NCBI RefSeq assembly: GCF_022548875.1
Contig: NZ_JAKZEW010000011.1
Coordinates: forward strand, 36,706-100,705
DNA: 64,000 nt
Source of the DNA: Glycomyces sp. L485
Lineage (GTDB): Bacteria; Actinomycetota; Actinomycetes; Mycobacteriales; Micromonosporaceae
Direction of reading: 5' to 3'
Shown here in pieces: positions 9,826-18,783 of the stretch. Below the pieces are notes generated by a model, which searched no databases, had not been told where the DNA came from, and was given only the letters and a program-made list of their open reading frames with translations. The position numbers and the translations under genes are program-made. How positions within the stretch are numbered: the first letter of the stretch is position 1; every line of letters begins with the position of its first letter.

Positions 9826-10535
9826 GCGGCACTCTCATCGGCGTCGGGACCGGGCCCGGTGACCCCGACCTGATCACCGTCAAGGGCCGCGACGCCCTGT
9901 TGTCCGCCGACACGGTGTTCGTGCCGGTCGCGGTGTCCTCGCCGAACGACGAGCCCGGTTACGCCGAGCGGGTCGTGGCTCACCATGTGCCCCATGACAA
10001 GCCGATCACCCGGCTGGTCTTCGAGCTCGACGCCGATCGGCGGGACTCGGCCTGGGCCCGAGCGGCCGAGACCGTGGCCGAGGTGGTGCGCGCGGGCAAG
10101 ACCGCCGTGTTCGCGACCATCGGCGATCCGAACGTCTACTCCACGTTCTCCTATCTCGCCCGCGCCGTCCGCGCGCGCGTCCCCTCCGCGACGATCGCGA
10201 CCGTCCCCGGCGTCACCGCCATGCAGGACCTCGCCTCGCGGACCGGCACGGTCCTGGTCGAGCACGACGAGCCGTTGACCCTCATGCCGATGACCGCCGG
10301 AACCGACCGGGTGCGCGGCGCACTCGAGGACGGCGGGACCGTCGTCCTCTACAAGGGCGGCAGAAGACTCCCCGAGGTCAGGGCCGTCCTGGAAGCGGGC
10401 GGCGCGCTGGACCGCGCGGTGTTCGGTGCGCACCTGGGCCACCCGGACGAAGACGTCCGCGCGGCCGTCCCCGACCGGCCCGCTCCCTACCTCTCGACCG
10501 TCATCGTCACCCCCGAACGCGAGGAACCGCAGTGA
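9822..10535 (+). CDS. cobI: Precorrin-2 C20-methyltransferase CobI (CbiL)
   Basis: 237 residues, tetrapyrrole methylase fold. It adds the C20 methyl of precorrin-2 (or cobalt-precorrin-2) from S-adenosylmethionine. The N-terminal glycine-rich loop 'GVGTGPGDPDLITVKG' and 'FATIGDPNVYSTFSYL' are diagnostic of CobI/CbiL among the methylases. ATG overlaps the cobB stop by four bases, with AAGGGAGG upstream as a strong ribosome site. It lies directly before cobM; the paralogous methylase domains of CobM, CobL and CobJ follow downstream in the same operon. Confidence 0.95.
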   Translation: MSGTLIGVGTGPGDPDLITVKGRDALLSADTVFVPVAVSSPNDEPGYAERVVAHHVPHDKPITRLVFELDADRRDSAWARAAETVAEVVRAGKTAVFATIGDPNVYSTFSYLARAVRARVPSATIATVPGVTAMQDLASRTGTVLVEHDEPLTLMPMTAGTDRVRGALEDGGTVVLYKGGRRLPEVRAVLEAGGALDRAVFGAHLGHPDEDVRAAVPDRPAPYLSTVIVTPEREEPQ

Positions 10536-11302
10536 GCAGAGCGAAGATCTGGTTCGTGGGGGCCGGCCCCGGCGCGGCCGACCTGCTGACCGTGCGTGCG
10601 GCGAAGGTCATCGGCGAGGCCGACGTCGTCGTGTGGGCGTCCAGCCTCGTCCACGAGGACGTGCTCGAACACGCCCGACCCGGCGCCCAGATCCTGGACT
10701 CGAAGACCATGACCCTCGAAGAGGTCCTGGACGTCTACCGCCGCGCGGCCGCCGAGGGCCTGACCGTGGCCCGGCTGCACTCCGGCGACCCGTCCATTTA
10801 CGGCGCCGTGCAGGAACAGCTGGAGGCGGTCGCCGCACTCGACGCGGACGTCGAAGTGGTCCCGGGGGTGACCTCGGTGGCCGCCACCGCCGCCGCGGTC
10901 GGACGCGAACTGACCATTCCCGAAGTGGCCCAATCGGTCGTGATGACCCGCATGGCCACCCGCACGCCCATGCCCGAGGGGGAGGACCTGGCCTCCTTCG
11001 CCCGCCACGGAACCACGCTCGCGCTGTTCCTGTCGGCCTCGCGCCCCAAGCGGCTTCAGGCCGAGCTGCTCGCCGGCGGTTACGCTCCCGAGACGCCCTG
11101 CGTGATCGGCTACCGGGTGACCTGGCCCGAGGAGCGCATCGAGACCTGCCGGCTCGACGAACTGGCGGCGACGGTCCGGTCCATGAAGGTCACCATGCAC
11201 ACCCTGGTGCTCGTCGGACCCGCTCTCGGGGCGCGAGGGACCCGCAGCCACCTGTACTCGCCGGGCTTCGCCCACACCTATCGTCCGGTGAGGACGGCGT
11301 GA
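10532..11302 (+). CDS. cobM: Precorrin-4 C11-methyltransferase CobM (CbiF)
   Basis: 256 residues. It methylates C11 of precorrin-4 / cobalt-precorrin-4. The methylase loop 'VGAGPGAADLLTVRA' and the 'RLHSGDPSIYGAVQEQ' segment are typical of CobM/CbiF. GTG start in a GTGA overlap with cobI; the end overlaps cbiD the same way. The C-terminus ('SHLYSPGFAHTYR') is the family's conserved tail, so the gene is complete. Confidence 0.96.
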   Translation: MSRAKIWFVGAGPGAADLLTVRAAKVIGEADVVVWASSLVHEDVLEHARPGAQILDSKTMTLEEVLDVYRRAAAEGLTVARLHSGDPSIYGAVQEQLEAVAALDADVEVVPGVTSVAATAAAVGRELTIPEVAQSVVMTRMATRTPMPEGEDLASFARHGTTLALFLSASRPKRLQAELLAGGYAPETPCVIGYRVTWPEERIETCRLDELAATVRSMKVTMHTLVLVGPALGARGTRSHLYSPGFAHTYRPVRTA

Positions 11303-12588
11303 GCGAGGGGCCCGCGCGTTCGTTCCCGTCCCGGCTTCCCAAACGTGCCAAGGCCGGTCCGGTACACGTCGATCGCGCCTCACCGCCGCCGCCCGCGCCC
11401 CGGGACCTGGTCGAGCCCGACCTGCCGCGCACCGCCAAGGTCCGCGACGGCAAGGCCCTGCGCACCGGCTTCACGACCGGCGCGTGCGCGACCGCCGCCA
11501 CGAAGGCCGCGATCCTGCTGCTGGCCACGGGCAAGCGCAGCGAGAAGGTCGACGTCTGGCTGCCGATCGGACGCCGCGTCGAGTTCGCCGTGGACCGCTG
11601 CGAGACGATCGGGGAAGCGGCCGAGGCGGTGGTCGTCAAGGACGCCGGCGACGACCCCGACGCCACGAACGGCGCACACCTGACCGCCACGGTCGCCTGG
11701 AGCGCCGACGCGGGCGTGCATCTGTACGGTGGTGAAGGCGTCGGCGTGGTGACCCGCCCGGGCCTGGGCCTGGAGGTCGGCGGCCCGGCGATCAACGGCA
11801 CGCCCCGGCAGACGATCCGCATCACCGTCGAGGAGGTCTGCGACCCCTACCGGGACCGCGGTGTCGACGTGGTGGTGTCGGTCCCCGAGGGCGAGCGGAT
11901 GGCCAAGCGGACCACGAACGCGCGCCTGGGCATCCTCGGCGGCATCTCGATCCTGGGCACCACCGGGATCGTCCGGCCCTTCTCGACGGCGGCATGGCGG
12001 GCGTCGGTACTGCAGGCGGTCGACGTGATGGCCGCCTCGGGCCTGGACACGTGCGTGCTCACGACCGGCGGCAGGACCGAGCGGGCGGCGATCGCGCTGA
12101 TGCCCGGACTCGACGAGGTCTGCTTCACCGAGGTCGGCGACTTCACGGGCGCGGCGGTCGAGCGCTGCGTGGAGGCCCGGCTGCGGCGACTGGTGTTCGT
12201 GGGCATGGCCGGGAAGCTGGCCAAACTGGGCGCCGGGGTGATGATGACCCACTACACGAAGTCCCGAGTGGACACCGGCTACCTGGCGGAGGTGACCGCG
12301 AGGGCGGGCGGCGACGCCGCACTCGTGGAAGCGGTCGGCGAAGCCAACACCGGCAGGCACGCCTACGAACTGTGGGTGCGGCACGGACTGCTCGCGGCCG
12401 CGGGAGACGCCCTTTGCGACGACGTGGCGATCAACCTGGCCGCCTGGGCCGAGCACTGCGGGGGAGCACTGGAGGTCGACGCCGTCCTGGTCGACTTCGA
12501 CGACCTGGACCCGGTCGCCTGGAGCACCCGCGCCCCCGAACGACTCGCCGCAGCGGGAACCGACCCGGAACTGTGGAGGCGAGGATGA
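11299..12588 (+). CDS. cbiD: Cobalt-precorrin-5B C1-methyltransferase CbiD
   Basis: 429 residues. CbiD adds the C1 methyl in the anaerobic/early-cobalt route. The signature 'LRTGFTTGACATAATKAA' lies near residue 54, with 'TTGGRTERAA' and 'GMAGKLAKLG' further on. About 50 extra residues rich in proline and basic amino acids precede the core compared with short CbiD proteins. They follow a GTG start (11299) in a GTGA overlap with cobM, so an internal start cannot be excluded. CbiD takes the place of CobF of the aerobic route, which is not seen here. Confidence 0.95.
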   Translation: MSEGPARSFPSRLPKRAKAGPVHVDRASPPPPAPRDLVEPDLPRTAKVRDGKALRTGFTTGACATAATKAAILLLATGKRSEKVDVWLPIGRRVEFAVDRCETIGEAAEAVVVKDAGDDPDATNGAHLTATVAWSADAGVHLYGGEGVGVVTRPGLGLEVGGPAINGTPRQTIRITVEEVCDPYRDRGVDVVVSVPEGERMAKRTTNARLGILGGISILGTTGIVRPFSTAAWRASVLQAVDVMAASGLDTCVLTTGGRTERAAIALMPGLDEVCFTEVGDFTGAAVERCVEARLRRLVFVGMAGKLAKLGAGVMMTHYTKSRVDTGYLAEVTARAGGDAALVEAVGEANTGRHAYELWVRHGLLAAAGDALCDDVAINLAAWAEHCGGALEVDAVLVDFDDLDPVAWSTRAPERLAAAGTDPELWRRG

Positions 12589-13784
12589 CCGCGCCGGTGA
12601 TCGTGATCGGCATCGGCCCCGACGGCCGCCCGTCCCGACCGATTCCCCGAGACGCCGAAGCCGTCGCGGGCGGAAAGCGGCACCTGGCCGCCCACGCTCC
12701 CGCCACCGCGCAGGCCATCCCGATCGCGGGCGATCTCGACTCGGTGCTCGAACGCATCGCCGCCGTCACCGGACCGGTCGCCGTCCTCGCCTCGGGCGAC
12801 CCAGGATGGTTCGGCATCCTCCGCCGACTCGCCGAACTCGACCGCCCGCTCGAAGTCCACCCGGCCGCCTCCTCGGTCTCCGGAGCCTTCGCCCGGATCG
12901 GCACCACCTGGGAAGACGCCCAAGTCGTCTCCGCGCACGGCCGCGACCCACGCCCGGCCCTCGCCACCGCGCTCGCCGGAGCCAAGGTCGCCGTCCTGAC
13001 CGACGCCGCCGACACCCCGAGCGCCATCGCCCAGGCCCTGCTGGACTCAGGCTGCGGCCCGAGAGCGGTCACGGTCGCGGCCCGCCTGGGCCACGACGAC
13101 GAGACCGTCGTCCACTGCGACCTGCCCGAAGCCGCGGGCCGCGAATTCCCCGACCCTAACGTCATGCTGATCCTCGACCCGACCGCCGCCGGGGCCGGAC
13201 CGACGATCCTGGCCCACAACCGACCCGCCGCCGTCTGGGGCCGACCGGTCGAAGACTTCGAGCACCGCGACGGACAGATCACCAAGCCCGCCGTTCGCGC
13301 GGCGGCACTCGCCGCACTCGGCCCGGGACCGGGCCGCCTCATCTGGGACGTCGGCTGCGGATCGGGCAGCGTCGCAGCCGAAGCGGCAGGCCTCGGCGCG
13401 GGCGTCATCGCCGTCGACGCGGACGCGGCCCAGATCGAACGGTCCCGCGCCAACGCCGAATCCCACGGCGTCCGCTTCGGCCTCGTCCACGGCCGTGCCC
13501 CGGCGGCCCTCGCGCCGCTGCCCGATCCCGACGCCGTGTTCATCGGCGGCGGAGGGCCCGACCTCGAAGCGATCATCGACGCCGCGACGGTTCGCTGCCG
13601 CGACCGGATCGTCGTCGCGCTGGCCACCATCGAGCGCGTCGGGCCGGTCATGAATCGACTCGAAGCAGCGGGGTGGACCGCAACCGGTCAACTCATCGAG
13701 GTCGCCGACTTGGTGCCTCTAGGCGGCGGCCACCGCCTCGACCCGCGAAATCCCGTCCTGCTCGTACAAGGAGTACGCCCGTGA
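12585..13784 (+). CDS. cobL: Precorrin-6Y C5,15-methyltransferase (decarboxylating) CobL, CbiE-CbiT fusion
   Basis: 399 residues. Residues 1 to about 205 form the CbiE tetrapyrrole-methylase half ('VIVIGIGPDGRP' at the start); residues about 210-399 form the CbiT half, a Rossmann methyltransferase with the AdoMet loop 'WDVGCGSGSVAAEA'. It methylates C5 and C15 and decarboxylates the acetate at C12. The ATG overlaps the cbiD stop (ATGA). The precorrin-6A reductase (CobK/CbiJ) that should act just before it is not encoded in this operon. Confidence 0.95.
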   Translation: MTAPVIVIGIGPDGRPSRPIPRDAEAVAGGKRHLAAHAPATAQAIPIAGDLDSVLERIAAVTGPVAVLASGDPGWFGILRRLAELDRPLEVHPAASSVSGAFARIGTTWEDAQVVSAHGRDPRPALATALAGAKVAVLTDAADTPSAIAQALLDSGCGPRAVTVAARLGHDDETVVHCDLPEAAGREFPDPNVMLILDPTAAGAGPTILAHNRPAAVWGRPVEDFEHRDGQITKPAVRAAALAALGPGPGRLIWDVGCGSGSVAAEAAGLGAGVIAVDADAAQIERSRANAESHGVRFGLVHGRAPAALAPLPDPDAVFIGGGGPDLEAIIDAATVRCRDRIVVALATIERVGPVMNRLEAAGWTATGQLIEVADLVPLGGGHRLDPRNPVLLVQGVRP

Positions 13785-15472
13785 CCGCGCCCCGCACCGT
13801 CGTCCTCGCCGCCACCGAGACCGGCCGCCGCCTCGCCGTCGACCTCGCCGTTCATCTCGATGGCGAGCACCGCACCGGGCGCCCCCGCGACGCGCTCGCC
13901 GCGGCCTGGTCCCGCGCCGACGCGCTCGTCCTCGTCATGGCCACAGGCGCGGCCGTGCGACTCGTCGCACCCCACCTGTCCGACAAGCGGACCGACCCCG
14001 CGGTCGTGTGCGTCGACGACGCCGGACGCTTCGCAGTCAGCCTCTGCGGGGGCCACGAAGGCGGCGCGAACGACCTCGCCGACCGCATCGCAGCCCACCT
14101 CCGTGCCGCCCCGGTCGTCACCACCGCTTCCGAGGCAGCCGGGCTGCCCAGCCTCGGCTCGCTCGGTGAGCACTTCGGCGTCCGAGCCGAAGGCGACCTC
14201 GCCGCAGTCGGCGGACACGTGCTTGCCGGCGGCTCCGTCCGCGTCGAACGCGACCTCGCCTGGCCTCTCGGGCCGATCCCCGCGCCCGTGACCGACGACC
14301 CCGCAGCACCGCTGCTGCGCGTGGGCGACCGCCTCGCCCCCGAGACCACTCCCAACGTCTCCTACCGCCCCCCTTCGCTGGTGATCGGCATCGGCTCCTC
14401 CCGCGGCGCCCCCGCCGCCGAGGTGGGCGACCTCATCGACCGGGCCCTCGCCGACGCCGGGCTCTCCCCGCTCGCCGTCCACACCGCCGTGACAGTCGAC
14501 CTCAAGGCCGACGAGCCCGGGATCAACCAAGCCGTCGCCGCCCGCGGCTGGTCCATCGTGCACCTCACCTCCGACACTCTCGCCGCCGTCGACGTCCCCA
14601 ACCCCTCCGAGACCGTCCGCGCCGCCGTCGGCACCCCCTCGGTGGCCGAGGCAGCCGCCCTCCACCTCGGCGGCGAACTCCTCGTCCCCAAGCGCCGCAG
14701 CCCCATGGCCACCGTCGCCGTCGCCCGGAGACCGGCCCGCGGCCGCCTCGCACTCGTCTCGCTGGGACCGGGCGCCGACGACCTCACCGCCCCGCGCGCC
14801 GCCGCCGAACTGGCCGCCGCCGAAGTCGTGGTCGGCTTCGGCCCCTATGTGGACCAGGCCGCCCGCTGGACCTCGCGCGGCGCCGTCATGGAGCGCTTCG
14901 GTCTCGGCCAGGAGGTCGAACGGGCCGACAGGGCCGTCGCGCTGGCGCGGGCCGGCCACGCCGTCGCCCTCGTCGGCTCGGGCGACGTCGGCGTCTACGC
15001 CATGGCCTCGCCGACCCTCGAACGAGCCGGCGACGACATCGACGTCGTCGTCGTGCCAGGCGTGACCGCCGCGCTGGCCGCCAGCGCGCTGCTGGGCGCG
15101 CCGTTCGGCCACGACCACTGCTCGATCTCCCTGTCGGACTTGATGACCCCGTGGGAGCTGATCGAGGAGCGCGTCGAAGCCGCCGCCCGCGGCGACCTCG
15201 CGATCGCCTTCTACAACCCGCGCAGCGCCGGACGCGACTGGCAGCTGTCCCGGGCGCTGGAGATCCTCATGCGCCACCGGGATCCGGGCACGCCGGTGGG
15301 CGTCGTCCGCGACGCCGAGCGGCCCGACCAGGCCGTCACCGTGACCACCCTCGGCGGGCTCGATGTGGACGCGGTCCAGATGACCACCTTGGTCCTGGTG
15401 GGCTCCAGCCGGACCCGCATGGTCGCGGGCCGCATGGTCACCCCGCGCGGCTACAGGTCGGAGGCGCCCTGA
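13781..15472 (+). CDS. cobJ: CbiG-CobJ fusion: cobalt-precorrin-5A hydrolase / precorrin-3B C17-methyltransferase
   Basis: 563 residues. The N-terminal half (about 1-310) is CbiG, which opens the ring lactone and releases acetaldehyde in the early-cobalt route; it shows 'MATGAAVRLVAPHLSDK' and 'SLCGGHEGGANDLA'. A short linker leads to a CobJ/CbiH methylase (about 320-563) beginning 'LVSLGPGADDLTAP'. The GTG at 13781 sits in a GTGA overlap with cobL and aligns with the start of CbiG; reading further upstream gives only basic low-complexity sequence. The fusion joins two consecutive ring-contraction steps and is common in actinobacteria. Confidence 0.94.
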   Translation: MTAPRTVVLAATETGRRLAVDLAVHLDGEHRTGRPRDALAAAWSRADALVLVMATGAAVRLVAPHLSDKRTDPAVVCVDDAGRFAVSLCGGHEGGANDLADRIAAHLRAAPVVTTASEAAGLPSLGSLGEHFGVRAEGDLAAVGGHVLAGGSVRVERDLAWPLGPIPAPVTDDPAAPLLRVGDRLAPETTPNVSYRPPSLVIGIGSSRGAPAAEVGDLIDRALADAGLSPLAVHTAVTVDLKADEPGINQAVAARGWSIVHLTSDTLAAVDVPNPSETVRAAVGTPSVAEAAALHLGGELLVPKRRSPMATVAVARRPARGRLALVSLGPGADDLTAPRAAAELAAAEVVVGFGPYVDQAARWTSRGAVMERFGLGQEVERADRAVALARAGHAVALVGSGDVGVYAMASPTLERAGDDIDVVVVPGVTAALAASALLGAPFGHDHCSISLSDLMTPWELIEERVEAAARGDLAIAFYNPRSAGRDWQLSRALEILMRHRDPGTPVGVVRDAERPDQAVTVTTLGGLDVDAVQMTTLVLVGSSRTRMVAGRMVTPRGYRSEAP

Positions 15473-15672
15473 TGGAAGCCCCGTTCACCGTCACGGCCGA
15501 CTGCACCGCCTGCGGGGCGTGCCTTCGGACCTGTCCGGAGCGGTGCCTGCGTCCGTCGCCCGGCGGACCGGTGCCGCTGATCGTTCTGGAGGAGCGGTGC
15601 ACCGGCTGCGGCGAGTGCGCCGAGGTCTGCCCGGCCGAGGCGATCCGGCCGCCGGCGGAGGTGGGCCGGTGA
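15472..15672 (+). CDS. Small 2[4Fe-4S] ferredoxin in the cobalamin operon
   Basis: 66 residues with two classical four-cysteine motifs, 'CTACGACLRTCP' and 'CTGCGECAEVCP', each expected to bind one [4Fe-4S] cluster. ATG overlaps the previous stop (TGATG), and the end overlaps cobH (GTGA). It carries low-potential electrons; the partner is not shown by sequence. Placement between CbiG-CobJ and CobH suggests a role in a redox step of ring contraction or corrinoid reduction for CobO. That is inference. Confidence 0.9.
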   Translation: MEAPFTVTADCTACGACLRTCPERCLRPSPGGPVPLIVLEERCTGCGECAEVCPAEAIRPPAEVGR

Positions 15673-16289
15673 GACGCATGGGACGCGACCGGGTGCACCC
15701 CATCGAGGTCGAGAGCATGCGCATCCTCGCCTCCAGAGTCGACCTGTCGCATCTGAGGCCATTGAGCCGCGCGGTGACCGAGCGGGTCGTCCACTCGGCC
15801 GCCGACGTCCGCTACGTCGATGACCTCGTGCTCGACGAGGACTCGCTGCGTCTCGGCTGGGAGGCGTTGCGCGACGGGGCGCCGATCGTCGCCGACAGCC
15901 GCATGGTCGCCGCCGGGATCACCGGCGCCGACGCGGCGGTGCCCCTCACCTGGGACGGGGTGGCCGACCTGGCCCGTGAGCGCGGCACGACCCGCAGCGC
16001 CGCGGCGATCGGGCTCGCCTGCGAACGCTTCGGTCCGGGCGCGGTATGGGTCGTCGGCAACGCGCCGACCGCATTGGAGGCGGTCATCGCCCTCGCTCCG
16101 GACCCGGCGCTGGTCGTGGGTCTGCCGGTCGGTTTCGTCGGCGCGGTCGAATCGAAGGCGGCGCTGCGCGATTCGGGCCTGCCGGCCGTGTCGAACCGGT
16201 CGGAACTGGGCGGCTCCGCCGTCGCCGCGGCCGCCGTCAACGCCCTCCTGTACTCCGCACCTACCGCATTCGAGGAGAACCCGAGATGA
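15669..16289 (+). CDS. cobH: Precorrin-8X methylmutase CobH (CbiC)
   Basis: 206 residues from the GTG at 15669 (GTGA overlap with the ferredoxin); an ATG nine bases later is the alternative. It moves the methyl group from C11 to C12, giving hydrogenobyrinic or cobyrinic acid. The conserved 'HPIEVESMRIL' near the N-terminus, the histidine in 'TERVVHSAAD', and 'GNAPTALEAV' / 'VGLPVGFVGAVESK' further on are characteristic. The usual length is about 210 residues, so it is complete. Confidence 0.95.
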   Translation: MRRMGRDRVHPIEVESMRILASRVDLSHLRPLSRAVTERVVHSAADVRYVDDLVLDEDSLRLGWEALRDGAPIVADSRMVAAGITGADAAVPLTWDGVADLARERGTTRSAAAIGLACERFGPGAVWVVGNAPTALEAVIALAPDPALVVGLPVGFVGAVESKAALRDSGLPAVSNRSELGGSAVAAAAVNALLYSAPTAFEENPR

Positions 16290-17185
16290 GCCACCAACTG
16301 ATGATCGTCGCGCACGGCACGGTGGACGAGGCCGGGCAGGCCGAGTCGTTCCGGCTGCTGGAGGAGGTGCGGGCACTGCGCCCTGACCTTCGCGCCGATC
16401 TATCCTTTCTGGAGCTGTGTCCGCCGCCGATCAGCGAGAGCGTGGCAGCCTCGGTGGCAGACGGGGTCGACCGCATGACCGTCGTGCCCCTGGTGCTGCT
16501 GGGCGCCGGTCACGCCAAAGGAGACGTCCCCGCGTCGATCGCCGCCGAGCGGGAGCGCCATCCGAGCGTGCGGTTCACCTACGGCGCGCCACTGGGCGTC
16601 CGCCCCGAATTGCTCGAACTGGTCGACCGTCGACTGTGCGAAGCGGTTCCAGCTGAGCACCGGGAGGAGACCGCCGTGGTCCTCATAGGACGCGGCACCT
16701 CCGATCCGGACGCCAACGCCGACCTGTTCAAGATCGCGCGCATGGTCTGGGAGGGCCGTCCGTGGCCGCTGGTGGAGACCGGGTTCGTCAGCCTCGCGCA
16801 TCCGTCGGTGCCCGAGGCCCTCGACCGCTGCCGCGCCTTGGGCGCGAAGCGGATCGCACTGCTGCCGTACTTCCTGTTCACCGGCGTGCTCGAGCGCCGC
16901 ATCCGGGCCCAGACCCGCGAATGGGCCGCCGAGCACCCCGGGATCGAAGTGGTCGACGCACCCTACCTCGGCCCGGACCGGGCCGTCGCCGAGGCACTCC
17001 TGGCCCGCGCCGACGAGGCCGAGGCCGGGCGCACGTCCGTCAACTGCGACACCTGCCAGTACCGGGTCGCGCTGCCGGGCTTCGAACACCGGGTGGGCAC
17101 CCCGCAGACCCTGCACTTCCACCCCGACGACCCGGGCACCCACGGTAACCACCACGAGCACCACCACGCGGAGGCAGCGCAATGA
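16286..17185 (+). CDS. cbiX: Sirohydrochlorin cobaltochelatase CbiX, long form with CxxC and His-rich tail
   Basis: 299 residues: two CbiX repeats (about 1-125 and 130-245) with catalytic-type histidines H10 ('IVAHGT') and H76 ('LGAGHAKGD'). It inserts Co2+ into sirohydrochlorin, the early-insertion route. The C-terminal extension has 'CDTCQYRV' and ends in a histidine cluster ('HGNHHEHHH'). Similar extensions on long CbiX proteins carry an iron-sulfur cluster and a metal-storage tail; here the second pair of cluster ligands is not obvious. ATGA overlap with cobH, and the end overlaps the next gene. Its presence beside cobN is notable. Confidence 0.93.
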   Translation: MSHQLMIVAHGTVDEAGQAESFRLLEEVRALRPDLRADLSFLELCPPPISESVAASVADGVDRMTVVPLVLLGAGHAKGDVPASIAAERERHPSVRFTYGAPLGVRPELLELVDRRLCEAVPAEHREETAVVLIGRGTSDPDANADLFKIARMVWEGRPWPLVETGFVSLAHPSVPEALDRCRALGAKRIALLPYFLFTGVLERRIRAQTREWAAEHPGIEVVDAPYLGPDRAVAEALLARADEAEAGRTSVNCDTCQYRVALPGFEHRVGTPQTLHFHPDDPGTHGNHHEHHHAEAAQ

Positions 17186-18783
17186 CCCTCCACCTCGTCC
17201 TCGGCGGCACCCGCTCGGGCAAGAGCGCCCGCGCCGAACAGCTCGCCGCCCGCAGCGGCTTCCCCGTCGCCTACGTCGCCACCGGATCGGCCTTCGACGA
17301 GGAGATGTCCGAACGGATCGCCGCCCATCGCGAACGACGCCCCGACTCGTGGCGCACGGTCGAGACGACCGACATAGACGCCGCGCTCCGCGACCTGCCG
17401 GGCGACACCTGCGTCCTCATCGACGACCTGGACAGCTGGATCACCGACCAGATGGGCCAGGGCTGGCTGTGGACCGACGCCATCCTGGCCCGGCTCGACG
17501 AGAACCAACGCGCGGCCTGGAAACGGATCCTCGCGGCCGCCGAGGCGTGGCGCGACATCGCCAAGTCCCGCCCGGGGCCGGTCATCGTCGCCGCCGGGCA
17601 ACCGGGCGGCGGACTCATCCCGACCGCCGCCGCCTCCCGCCGCTGGCTCGACCTGCACGGCGAGGTCGTGCAGGTGCTCAGCGAGAGCGCCGACGAGTGC
17701 GAACTGGTGGTGGCCGGGCGAGCGCTGCCCCTGCCCGCGATGGAGCGGACCGAGGCGCCGGAGCGGTTCCCCGAGCACCGGCTCCGCGAACACGGCGACA
17801 CCCAAGTGCCCGAGGGCGCGGTCGACCTCGCAGTGAACGTCCTCGAAGGGCCGCCGCAGTGGCTGGCCGACCGGCTCTCCGAGGCCGCGAAGGACCTGGC
17901 CGCCTACCCCGACCAGAGGACCGCCAGAGCCGCCGCGGCGGCCCGGCACGGACGCCAACCGTCCGAATGCCTGCTCCTCAACGGAGCGGCCGAAGGGTTC
18001 TGGCTGCTGGCCCAAGAGCTCCGCCCGAAGCACGCCGTCTGCGTCCACCCCACCTTCACCGAAGGCGAGGCGGCGCTCCGTGCCGCCGGAGTGCCGGTCA
18101 CCAGGATCTTCCGCGAAAGCGGGCAATGGACCTTCGACCCCGCCGACGTCCCCGACGAAGCCGACTTCGTCCTCCTCACCCGCCCCGACAACCCCACCGG
18201 CGCCCTCGACCCGGTGGCGACCGTCGAGCGCCTGTGCCGCCCCGGGCGGACCGTCGTCGTGGACGAGGCCTTCGCGGACTTCCTGCCCGACGGCACGGGC
18301 ATGGCCGCCCGCGTCGACCTGCCCGGCCTCGTCGCGGTCCGCAGCCTCACCAAACTGTGGGGCATCGCAGGCCTGCGCGTCGGCTACCTCCTCGCCGACG
18401 CCGCCACCGTCGCCCGCCTCGACGCCGCCCGCCAACCCTGGCCGGTCAGCTCACTCGCCCTGGAGGCGATCCAGACCTGCGCCTCGGCCGAGGACGAGCG
18501 CGCCGAACGCGTCCGAGGCGTCGCCCGCGATCGCGAAGCGCTCCTGGAGGCCCTCGCCGACATCCCAGGCCTGCGGACCTGGCCCGCCGCGGCCAACTTC
18601 GTGCTCATCCGCACCGACGAGGCAGACCTGCGCGAACGCCTGCTCGCCGACGGCCTGGCCCTGCGCCGCGGCGACACGTTCCCCGGACTCGACCGCCACC
18701 ACCTGCGCATCGCCGTCCGCGACGGTTCGACCACCGACCGACTCCGAACCGCACTCACCCGTCATTTGAAAGGCGCGACATGA
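17182..18783 (+). CDS. CobU-CobC fusion: adenosylcobinamide kinase/guanylyltransferase + PLP aminotransferase-like decarboxylase
   Basis: 533 residues. Residues 1 to about 185 are CobU/CobP with the P-loop 'GGTRSGKS' (8-15); this half phosphorylates cobinamide and forms GDP-cobinamide. Residues about 210-533 are a class I/II PLP enzyme of the CobC/CobD(Salmonella)/HisC group, with 'RPDNPTG' (N337), D361 in 'DEAF' and the Schiff-base lysine K391 in 'SLTKLWG'. CobC supplies or handles the aminopropanol arm. Four-base overlaps on both sides. In the CobU half the usual guanylate-binding region reads 'LIDDLDSWITDQ', somewhat unlike the textbook sequence. Specificity of the PLP half (threonine phosphate or not) is inferred from context. 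Confidence 0.9.
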   Translation: MTLHLVLGGTRSGKSARAEQLAARSGFPVAYVATGSAFDEEMSERIAAHRERRPDSWRTVETTDIDAALRDLPGDTCVLIDDLDSWITDQMGQGWLWTDAILARLDENQRAAWKRILAAAEAWRDIAKSRPGPVIVAAGQPGGGLIPTAAASRRWLDLHGEVVQVLSESADECELVVAGRALPLPAMERTEAPERFPEHRLREHGDTQVPEGAVDLAVNVLEGPPQWLADRLSEAAKDLAAYPDQRTARAAAAARHGRQPSECLLLNGAAEGFWLLAQELRPKHAVCVHPTFTEGEAALRAAGVPVTRIFRESGQWTFDPADVPDEADFVLLTRPDNPTGALDPVATVERLCRPGRTVVVDEAFADFLPDGTGMAARVDLPGLVAVRSLTKLWGIAGLRVGYLLADAATVARLDAARQPWPVSSLALEAIQTCASAEDERAERVRGVARDREALLEALADIPGLRTWPAAANFVLIRTDEADLRERLLADGLALRRGDTFPGLDRHHLRIAVRDGSTTDRLRTALTRHLKGAT

